From Roseovarius sp. (GTDB taxonomy: Bacteria; Pseudomonadota; Alphaproteobacteria; Rhodobacterales; Rhodobacteraceae), in assembly GCF_030373445.1 (NCBI RefSeq), contig NZ_JAUCYU010000002.1, positions 248,001 through 312,000 of the forward strand: 64,000 bases of DNA, read 5' to 3'. The notes beneath the pieces were generated by a model. That model saw nothing but the letters and a program-made list of their open reading frames with translations. It made no database searches and was not told the DNA's origin. Positions 58,301-64,000 of the stretch are shown here, piece by piece (positions within the stretch are counted from its first letter, which is position 1; each line of letters begins with the position of its first letter). The position numbers were made by a program, and so were the translations under genes.

Positions 58301-59159
58301 TCCGCTTGACCACCTGAAGCGCGACCGTGTTCTCGCCGTTGAACCGCGCCGTGCCCACCCGGTCCTCGAAGGTCAGGTTGATCGTCGCCAGGTCGCCCAG
58401 CGTCACCACCCGGTCGCCATTGGTCTTGACCGGCAGGTTGTAGATATCCCGCGTTTCATCGAAGGAAGACGGGATCTTGACCGAGAACGCCCCTTGCGAG
58501 GTATCGACCTCACCCGCCGCGATAAGCTGGTTGTTGTTTTGCACCACGTTGATCAGCTCGATCGCGGTGACGTTGTAGGCCTCCAGCCGCAGCGGGTCGA
58601 TCACCACCTCGACCATCTCGTCGCGATTGCCCGCGATCCCGGCCTCCAGCACCGGCTCGAGCCCTTCCAGCCGGTCCTGCAAATCCTTGGCCAGGTGCGC
58701 CATCGTCCGCTCGGGCACGTCGCCCGACAGGTTCACGATGATGATCGGGAATTCCGAGAAGTTGATCTCGGAAATCGTGTACTTGTCCGCGCCTTCCGGG
58801 AACTCGGCCTCGGCCGTGCTCATCGCGTCGCGCACGTCGGCCATGATCTTGGTCTTGTCCCAGCCGAACTCGAATTCCAGCGCCACCCCGGCATAGTTCT
58901 CCGCCGCGGTGCCGGTCATGGTCTTCAGCCCGTCAAGATCGGAAAGCTCGGTCTCCATCACCTTGACCAGAAGCTTCTCGCTGTCCTCGGCGGAAATGCC
59001 CGGGAACTGCACCGACACGAACAGCGCCGGGATCTCGATATCCGGCTCGCCCTCCTTGGGCAGGCCGATATAGGCCATCGACCCGGCAAGGATCGACAGC
59101 ACGATGAACGCGACGACCATCCGCGCCCGTGCCGCGGCCCAATCGACGATCCCCGTCAT
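55371..59159 (-). CDS. RND efflux pump permease, extended form
   Basis: A 1262-residue inner-membrane proton-driven pump. It has the usual two-fold layout: an N-terminal helix and porter domain with SVQFPGISAEDSEKLLVKVM, then helices with GLILAVGMLVDGAIVVVEYADK (the proton-relay Asp) and, in the second half, TGTGIVALAGIVVNNNIVLID. It is about 200 residues longer than AcrB/MexB. An extra stretch (about 540-650; FWLWHILLFPIAAVAVAAAG, GVVAILLGLMAVFRRVKYGL, then a basic loop) lies between the halves, and the C-terminus has a hydrophilic tail ending KPLKAAE. It overlaps the adaptor stop by 4 bases. No outer-membrane TolC-type gene follows. Substrates unknown. Confidence 0.9.
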   Translation of the reverse strand: MTGIVDWAAARARMVVAFIVLSILAGSMAYIGLPKEGEPDIEIPALFVSVQFPGISAEDSEKLLVKVMETELSDLDGLKTMTGTAAENYAGVALEFEFGWDKTKIMADVRDAMSTAEAEFPEGADKYTISEINFSEFPIIIVNLSGDVPERTMAHLAKDLQDRLEGLEPVLEAGIAGNRDEMVEVVIDPLRLEAYNVTAIELINVVQNNNQLIAAGEVDTSQGAFSVKIPSSFDETRDIYNLPVKTNGDRVVTLGDLATINLTFEDRVGTARFNGENTVALQVVKRKGFNIIDTAALIRETVAAAEETWPDQLRAAVTVGTSNDQSRIIESMVSQLEGSVLTAIALVMIVTLAALGIRPALLVGFAIPTSFLLCFALLAVMGVSVSNIVMFGLILAVGMLVDGAIVVVEYADKRIADGEGPMHAYVAAAKRMFWPVVSSTATTLCAFLPMLFWPGVPGQFMGMLPVTLIFVLSASLLVALIYLPVMGGVTGRIERWFDNRIRQIAHGFWLWHILLFPIAAVAVAAAGALAPALLGMVNAQFGQIDGGNILGSVVPTLATVFVLLLGVVALAAAGVSGVVAILLGLMAVFRRVKYGLRWVGRKLRPRREGKVKAGYRRTMFGWCIHLIAGNPVAPLLAFCAIFVFVGSVLLYYVNNNNGTEFFVESEPENAIAYVKARGNLSIEQKNALVEEAEQVVLAHPNVLSAFAFAGESGLNNNTGGAQPPLDTIGQVQFEIVKWEDRPTTTETWFTVPFIGYEVQRTVLDPAADGDLTIEELTDSLREIPGIQFEILSLEQGPASAKPVHLRIKGDDWEALKAFTETAREKFDETRGLALVEDTLPLPGIDWQIDVDVEKAGRYGADVATVGAMVQLVTRGILLDTMRVPSSDEEIEIRVRLPEEDRVLSTLDTLKVRTDDGLVPLSNFITRKPVQKLAQIDRVDQTRFFDVKAAVKEGLTKTETEESGASQEVPINANERIATLTEWLESGVLPAGIEYEWTGDQEDQEESGAFLQKAFLGALGLMFIILLAQFNSVYNAVLVLLAVVLSTTGVLIGMLVMNQPFSIIMTGTGIVALAGIVVNNNIVLIDTYQEFSRYMPRIEAITRTAEARIRPVLLTTITTMAGLAPMMFGLSLDFIGGGYTVNSPTALWWKQLATAVVFGLGIATVLTLIFTPSMLALRVWTTTYVTWFARLMAKLSLGRTSRAAQDWVLNREARRLRAPEIIWDDERDNQNGFEGDMGDDGPSLDAFRKVLGARGSKPLKAAE

Positions 59160-60493
59160 TGCCCGACCTCTCGGAACGTGGGCGCCACCGTCACGCCCTC
59201 GGTCACGTATTCCTGCCCGATCACGATCACGTCGGCCTCCTCGGGCAGCCCGCCCAGCCACGCGCCGTTGGGCGTGTCCCTCAGCAGGCTCACCGGCACG
59301 AAGGCCACGCTCCGGTCCTCGCCCACGGTACGCACGCCCAGTGTGCCCTCGTCATTCAGCGTCATCGCCGAGGTGGGCAACAGGTGCGCCGTGGTGCCCT
59401 CGGCGGCGATCTCGATCTCGGCGGTCTGCCCGTCGCGCAGGGTCAGCTCGGGGTTGGGCACCCGGATATCCACCCGGAACGTCCGCGTCGTCTCGTCCGC
59501 GGCGCGAGAGATGAACACCACCTCGCCCTCGACCTCCTCGCCCGAGGCCAGCTCGGCCGTGGCTTTCGCCCCCATCTCGACCCGGCTCACCGCCGTTTCC
59601 GGCACGTAGCCCACCAGCATCATCGGATCGAGCCGGATCACCGTCGCGCACAGCCCGCCGGGCTGCAACAGGCTGCCCCGCTCGGCACTGTCGCTCTCCA
59701 GCAGGCCAGAGAAGGGCGCGGTGATCTGCAACTGCCGGATTTCCCGCTTGGCCGAGGCCACGGCGGCCTCCGCGCTCTGCACGCCCGCCTTGGCGGCCTC
59801 GATATTCGCGGCGACCGTATCCAGGCCCGATTCCGCCGCCCGCAGCCCGGCCCGTGCACTCACGATCCCGGCCTCGGCGCCGCGCACCGCGGCCTCCGTC
59901 GCGGCCACGCGGGTCTGCGGGGCATACCCGTCCGCGCTCAGCCGGCTCGCGGCATTGGCGTTGATCTCCGCCTCCGCCAGCACCGATTCCGCCTCCGTCA
60001 CCCTTGCCTCGGCCTCTTCCACCCGTGCCTCGGCCTCGGGCTGCTTGGCCTGCGCCTCCGGCACCCGGGCCTTGGCCTCGGCCAGCCGCGCCTCCGCCTC
60101 GGCCAGCACCGACTCCCGCGTGCCGGGGTCAAGCTCGCACAGAACGTCACCCTCTTCGACGAAATTACCCTTGCGAAGCGGCTCCGACACCACCTGGCCC
60201 GACGTCTCGGCCCGCAGTTCCACCTGCCGGTCCGCCTCGGTCTGGCCGCGCACCACCACCGCCCGGTCGATCGGCCGCGCCTTGGAATGCACCGCCACGA
60301 CGCTCACGCCAACGGCGGGCTCACCGTTCTCGACGTCCGCCTCGGCCGGGGCCTCCGCCGCCTCCGCCGTGGCCTGCTCGACCTCCTCGGCCGCCGGTTC
60401 CGGCAACAGGGCAAGCACCCACTCGCGCTCGAAGACGAACGCATAGATCGCGGCTATCACCAGCAGGGCCGCCAGGATGGGAAACAGTCGCAT
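59156..60493 (-). CDS. RND efflux periplasmic adaptor (HlyD/MFP family)
   Basis: A 445-residue adaptor with an N-terminal membrane anchor (LFPILAALLVIAAIYAFVF), a biotinyl-lipoyl half (VELRAETSGQVVSEPLRKGNFVEEGDVLCELD), a very long alpha-hairpin of AEAEARLAEAKAR-type heptads (about 125-270), then the second lipoyl half (LQITAPFSGLLESDSAERGS) and a membrane-proximal domain. It bridges the permease and an outer-membrane channel. The start is ATG 60493 with GGAAG upstream. First gene of a two-gene operon with the permease. Confidence 0.9.
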   Translation of the reverse strand: MRLFPILAALLVIAAIYAFVFEREWVLALLPEPAAEEVEQATAEAAEAPAEADVENGEPAVGVSVVAVHSKARPIDRAVVVRGQTEADRQVELRAETSGQVVSEPLRKGNFVEEGDVLCELDPGTRESVLAEAEARLAEAKARVPEAQAKQPEAEARVEEAEARVTEAESVLAEAEINANAASRLSADGYAPQTRVAATEAAVRGAEAGIVSARAGLRAAESGLDTVAANIEAAKAGVQSAEAAVASAKREIRQLQITAPFSGLLESDSAERGSLLQPGGLCATVIRLDPMMLVGYVPETAVSRVEMGAKATAELASGEEVEGEVVFISRAADETTRTFRVDIRVPNPELTLRDGQTAEIEIAAEGTTAHLLPTSAMTLNDEGTLGVRTVGEDRSVAFVPVSLLRDTPNGAWLGGLPEEADVIVIGQEYVTEGVTVAPTFREVGQ

Positions 60494-60571
60494 TTATCAA
60501 CTTCCTGCACAGACCGGGCCTGAACGAACGTTACATCGGGCGCCGGGCCCTTTATGCAACGGTTTCCCGTC

Positions 60572-60589
60572 CTGAACCAACCAGTTCAG
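60572..60589. promoter_or_regulatory. candidate TetR-type operator of the RND operon
   Basis: CTGAAC at 60572-60577 and GTTCAG at 60584-60589 form a perfect inverted pair with a 6-base spacer. On the minus strand it overlaps a possible -35 (TTGGTT) whose -10 (CATAAA) lies 18 bases further, about 80 bases before the adaptor start. TetR-type repressors of RND pumps bind such sites, but no tetR gene is adjacent. Confidence 0.45.
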
Positions 60590-60722
60590 TTTAAGGTTTT
60601 TGCCGGAAAGGTGCAAGACGTACCAAACCGGCGCCGCCCCGCAACGGCGCGGGCCCTTGGCAGCGCCCGGCGCACACTGTAAGAGGGGGCGAACGGCCCA
60701 TACACAACAGGCGCGAGGCAGC

Positions 60723-61373
60723 GTGAGCGACAGCGACAGTTTCATCGACGAGGTTTCCGAAGAGGTCCGCCGCGAGCGGCTCTACCGTTACGTCCGCCGC
60801 TACGGCTGGATCGCGATTCTCGCCGTGGTGCTGCTCGTCGGCGCCGCCGGCTGGTACGAATGGCAGAAGGCCCAGAGCCGCCAGCAGGCCGAGGCCTTCG
60901 GCGATGCCATCCTCGCCGCCCTCAACGAACCCGAACGCGCCGCCCGGGCCGAGGCGCTTGCCGCCATCGACGCCCCCTCCGACGGCGGCCGCGCGGTTCT
61001 GGCTCTCCTGACCGCCGCGGAAGAAGGCTCCGAGAATCCCGAAGCCGCCGCAGACCGCCTCCTCACCATGGCCGACAGCCAGGGCGTGCCGATGGTCTAC
61101 CGCCAGCTCGCCACGCTCAAGGCCGTCGCCATACAGGACTCCGGCCTCAGCGTCGAAGACCGTCGCGCCCGGCTCGAGGCGCTGGCCGGCACCGGCGGCC
61201 TCGTCCGCCTCCTGGCCGAGGAACAACTGGCCCTGCTCGACCTGGAACAGGGCAACCGCGACGCCGCACTTGAACGGCTACAGCGGATCGTCGAAGATGC
61301 CGAGGCAACGGCAGGCTTGCGCCAACGCGCCGGCCAAGTGATTGTGGCTCTGGGTGAGGAGCCGGCCGCATAG
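60723..61373 (+). CDS. Membrane-anchored TPR protein (YfgM-like)
   Basis: A 216-residue protein with a short cytosolic N-terminus (SDSDSFIDEVSEEVRRERLY), one helix (YGWIAILAVVLLVGAAGWYEW, about 28-48) and a periplasmic TPR-like domain. The start is GTG at 60723 with GCGAGGC upstream. E. coli YfgM, with the same layout, works with PpiD at the Sec translocon; the conserved order yfgM-bamB-der here matches enterobacteria. Role as periplasmic chaperone is inferred. Confidence 0.83.
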   Translation: MSDSDSFIDEVSEEVRRERLYRYVRRYGWIAILAVVLLVGAAGWYEWQKAQSRQQAEAFGDAILAALNEPERAARAEALAAIDAPSDGGRAVLALLTAAEEGSENPEAAADRLLTMADSQGVPMVYRQLATLKAVAIQDSGLSVEDRRARLEALAGTGGLVRLLAEEQLALLDLEQGNRDAALERLQRIVEDAEATAGLRQRAGQVIVALGEEPAA

Positions 61374-61439
61374 GGCGGTCTTGATGTATATTAGCCGGGC
61401 CCGGCCCGGCGGCACGCACCAAAGACGGGGGCGAAAGCG

Positions 61440-62771
61440 TTGAAACGAACTGCGATTTCTCTTGGACTGGCGGGCATCGTCCTGCTGGCGGCCTGTGAAA
61501 AGAAAGAGGTCATCCTGACCGGAGAGCGTGAGAATATCGACGCCGTCCTGTCCGAGGGCAACGTTGAAACCACGCTGGCCTCGAACCAGGCGCCGGCGGC
61601 GGCCCCGCCGCTCAGCCTGCCGGCCACCCGCGCCAATACCGACTGGACACAAAGCATCGCCAGCCCCGCGACCCGCACAGCGCACCCCGCGCTCAGCCCC
61701 ACGCCTCGCCTGGCCTGGTCGGTCGACATCGGCGCCGGCGACGGCAAGCGCAACCGCATCACCGCCGATCCGGTGGTGGCCGGCGGCCGTATCTTCACCC
61801 TCGATTCGGAGGCCCGCGTCAGCGCCGTCTCCACCTCGGGCCAGCTTCTGTGGACCCGCGACCTCACCCCGCCCAACGACTCCGGCTCCGATGCCAGCGG
61901 CGGCGGGCTCGCCTACGGGGCGGGCAAGGTCTTCGTCTCCTCGGGCTTCGGCCTGATGACCGCGCTCGACGCCGCCACCGGGGCCGAGGTCTGGCAGCAG
62001 GACCTGCGCACCACCGGCACCGGCAGCCCGACGGTCTATGACGGGCTGGTCTACCTCGTTTCGGGCGACGAAATCGGCTGGGCGCTCGACGCCAACAATG
62101 GCCGCATCAAGTGGCAGATGAGCAGCACGGCCGACCGGAACAACGTCCTCGGCGCGCCCGCCCCGGCGATTTCCAGCAAGTATGCCGTCTTCGCCTTCGG
62201 GTCGGGCCAGGTCCAGGGCGCCTTCCGCAAGGGCGGCCTGCGCCGCTGGGACGCCCAGGTCGCCGGGCGCCGCCTCGGCTTCGGCACCGGCAGCGTCACC
62301 GACATCACCACCGACCCGGTGATCGAGGGCAACACCGTCTATGTCGGCAGCCACGCCGGGCGCACCGTCGCGCTCGACATCGGCAACGGCGAACGGCTCT
62401 GGACGGCCCCCGACGGCCCGCTCAACCCCGTCTGGCCGGCGGGCGACTCGATCTTCATGGTCTCCGACCGCAACGAGCTTCTGCGCCTCTCGGCCCGCGA
62501 CGGCAGCCGCCTCTGGGCCCGCAAGCTGCCCTTCTTTACCAATGCCAGGCCCCGCCGCCAGAACGAGATCTACGCCCATCATGGCCCGATCATCGCCGGT
62601 GGCCGGCTGATCATCGCCTCCAATGACGGGCTGATGCGCTTCTTCAACCCGCAGAACGGCCAGTCGCTGGGCTCGGTCGAACTGCCGGGCGGTGCCACCA
62701 CCGAACCGGTCGTCGCGGGCAGAACCCTCTACGTCGTCTCCACGCAGGGGCAATTGCTGGCTTTCCGTTGA
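61440..62771 (+). CDS. bamB: Outer-membrane assembly lipoprotein BamB (PQQ-repeat propeller)
   Basis: A 443-residue lipoprotein; signal peptide with lipobox LLAAC (C19). The rest is an eight-bladed beta-propeller of PQQ-type repeats: GGRIFTLDSEARVSAVSTSG, KVFVSSGFGLMTALDAATGAEVW, GLVYLVSGDEIGWALDANNG and others ending VVAGRTLYVVSTQGQLLAFR. It belongs to the BAM complex that inserts barrel proteins. The start appears to be TTG at 61440 after GGGGGCG. It lies between the TPR gene and der, the conserved neighbourhood. Confidence 0.87.
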   Translation: MKRTAISLGLAGIVLLAACEKKEVILTGERENIDAVLSEGNVETTLASNQAPAAAPPLSLPATRANTDWTQSIASPATRTAHPALSPTPRLAWSVDIGAGDGKRNRITADPVVAGGRIFTLDSEARVSAVSTSGQLLWTRDLTPPNDSGSDASGGGLAYGAGKVFVSSGFGLMTALDAATGAEVWQQDLRTTGTGSPTVYDGLVYLVSGDEIGWALDANNGRIKWQMSSTADRNNVLGAPAPAISSKYAVFAFGSGQVQGAFRKGGLRRWDAQVAGRRLGFGTGSVTDITTDPVIEGNTVYVGSHAGRTVALDIGNGERLWTAPDGPLNPVWPAGDSIFMVSDRNELLRLSARDGSRLWARKLPFFTNARPRRQNEIYAHHGPIIAGGRLIIASNDGLMRFFNPQNGQSLGSVELPGGATTEPVVAGRTLYVVSTQGQLLAFR

Positions 62772-62821
62772 TCGCGGAATGCGTTAACAGGGCGGCTTGA
62801 TCCGCTTTGGAGCCTGAGTAA

Positions 62822-64000
62822 ATGACGTTCTCCCTCGCCATCGTGGGCCGCCCCAACGTGGGCAAGTCCACGCTGTTCAACCGCTTCGTCGGCAAACGCC
62901 TGGCGCTGGTCGACAACCAGCCCGGTGTCACCCGGGACTTGCGCGAGGGCGAGGGGCGGCTGGGCGACCTGCGCTTCACCGTGATCGACACCGCCGGGCT
63001 GGAAGAAGCCACCGATGCCTCGCTCGAGGGCCGGATGCGCAAGCTGACCGAGCGCGCGGTCGACATGGCCGATGTCTGCCTCTTCCTGATCGACGCCCGC
63101 ACCGGCGTGACGCCCACCGACGAACTCTTCGCCGACATCCTGCGCAAGCGCTGCGATCACGTGATCCTCGCCGCCAACAAGGCCGAAGGCTCCGCCGCCG
63201 ATGCCGGGGTGATCGAGGCCTATGCGCTGGGGCTGGGCGAGCCCGTCCGCCTCTCGGCCGAGCACGGCGAAGGCATGAACGACATCTACACGCACCTGAT
63301 GCCGCTCGCCGACGCATTCGCCAAGCGCGCCGCGGCCGAGGCGCCGGATACCGACATCGCCCTCGACGAGGCCGAAGCGGAAGAAGACGGCGTCCGCCGC
63401 CCCACCGCCGATCGCCCGCTGCAGGTCGCCGTCGTTGGTCGGCCGAACGCCGGGAAATCCACCCTGATCAACAAGATACTGGGCGAAGATCGCCTCCTCA
63501 CCGGCCCCGAGGCCGGCATCACCCGAGACGCCATTTCCCTCAAGCTCGATTGGGAAGGCCTCCCGGTCCGGATCTTCGACACCGCCGGCATGCGCAAGAA
63601 GGCCCGCGTTCAGGACAAGCTCGAAAAGCTCTCGGTCTCCGACGGCCTGCGCGCGGTCAAGTTCGCCGAGGTGGTCGTCGTCCTGCTCGACGCCGCCATC
63701 CCCTTCGAACAGCAGGACCTCCGCATCGCCGACCTTGCCGAGCGCGAGGGGCGCGCCGTGGTTGTCGCCGTCAACAAGTGGGATATCGAGACCGAGAAGC
63801 AGCAGAAGCTCCGCGACCTGCGCGAGGCCTTCGACCGCCTCCTGCCACAGCTCCGCGGCGCGCCGCTCGTCACCGTGTCCGCCAAGACGGGGCAGGGGCT
63901 CGACCGCCTCCGCGCCGCCGTCGAAAAGGCCCATGACGTCTGGAACCGCCGCGTCTCCACCGCGCGCCTCAACCGCTGGCTCACCGGCATGCTCGAGGCA
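62822..64000 (+). CDS. der: Ribosome-biogenesis GTPase Der (EngA), 3' end outside the window
   Basis: A tandem-GTPase protein, open to the last base (393 codons visible). The first G domain has GRPNVGKST (about residues 8-16), DTAGLEE and a variant NKAEG where NKxD is expected; the second has [21 protein letters not shown] and NKWD. Der acts in 50S subunit assembly. The acidic linker ([20 protein letters not shown]) separates the domains. The C-terminal KH domain would lie beyond 64000. It follows bamB after 50 bases. Start ATG 62822 is preceded by GGAGCCTGAGTA. Confidence 0.95.
   Translation, partial: MTFSLAIVGRPNVGKSTLFNRFVGKRLALVDNQPGVTRDLREGEGRLGDLRFTVIDTAGLEEATDASLEGRMRKLTERAVDMADVCLFLIDARTGVTPTDELFADILRKRCDHVILAANKAEGSAADAGVIEAYALGLGEPVRLSAEHGEGMNDIYTHLMPLADAFAKRAAAEAPDTDIALDEAEAEEDGVRRPTADRPLQVAVVGRPNAGKSTLINKILGEDRLLTGPEAGITRDAISLKLDWEGLPVRIFDTAGMRKKARVQDKLEKLSVSDGLRAVKFAEVVVVLLDAAIPFEQQDLRIADLAEREGRAVVVAVNKWDIETEKQQKLRDLREAFDRLLPQLRGAPLVTVSAKTGQGLDRLRAAVEKAHDVWNRRVSTARLNRWLTGMLEA

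Noticed and set aside
1028-64000. Possible tRNA genes, CRISPR arrays, IS elements or prophage
   Set aside because: Scanned the gaps by eye; no cloverleaf ending in CCA, no regular spacer-repeat array, and no transposase or integrase were found.

Overview
The window is GC-rich, densely packed chromosomal DNA that looks like a marine alphaproteobacterium of the Rhodobacterales (Roseobacter group). The pointers are a Rhodobacter-type porin, heterotetrameric sarcosine oxidase (soxBDAG), two adjacent DddQ-like DMSP-lyase cupins, a beta-keto acid cleavage enzyme inside a pca operon, ectoine synthesis, a CcmI/RuvX/DUF1289 block, and an exosortase E/VPEID-CTERM pair. I saw no tRNA, rRNA, CRISPR array, insertion sequence or prophage. 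The placement is inferred from gene content only.

Layout. 1-547: 3' end of an FAD amine oxidase. 551-5056: ectoine island, a divergent MarR regulator (EctR type) and ectABC-ask ending in a strong terminator. 5073-8609: two Amt-family ammonium transporters on the minus strand, each followed by its own one-helix membrane miniprotein. 9024-13430: two DddQ-like cupins (minus), then a GST-like protein, an FrhB-type iron-sulfur protein and an ADP-ribosylglycohydrolase (plus). 13445-15825: pcaC-like / BKACE / pcaB aromatic-ring catabolism genes. 16148-17335: major porin. 17446-19971: three overlapping tandem sulfotransferases, convergent with a gamma-butyrobetaine hydroxylase-like dioxygenase (20009-21151).

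21622-31181: a LysR regulator convergent with a long minus-strand peptide-uptake operon. In transcription order the operon is M20 amidohydrolase, periplasmic binding protein, ATPase, S9 peptidase, two permeases and a second ATPase, so uptake and hydrolysis are encoded together. 31680-37727: dusA, an MFS exporter, TauE/SafE with an overlapping 2OG dioxygenase, and DUF1289-ruvX-ccmI. 37806-38395: ParDE toxin-antitoxin pair. 38598-45318: soxB, three small single-pass membrane proteins, then soxD, soxA and soxG. These can degrade sarcosine formed from choline or glycine betaine.

45473-54891: sodB, small stress or membrane proteins, a host-attachment-family protein, rarD, a LOG-family protein, a LysM protein, an Atm1-type ABC exporter and exosortase E fused to a CPBP protease. 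Its probable substrate, an 82-aa VPEID-CTERM-like protein, is encoded convergently with abutting stop codons (54892-55140). 55371-60493: RND efflux pump with an unusually large permease. 60723-64000: TPR protein, BamB and the 5' part of der.

Themes: compatible solutes and their breakdown (ectoine, carnitine/betaine-type dioxygenase, sarcosine oxidase, DMSP cupins), nitrogen uptake (Amt, peptides), and envelope functions. At least five genes (pcaB, porin, DUF1289, parE, bamB) appear to start with TTG. The least explained parts are the exosortase E pair, the Amt miniproteins, the three miniproteins inside the sox operon, and the triple sulfotransferase array.
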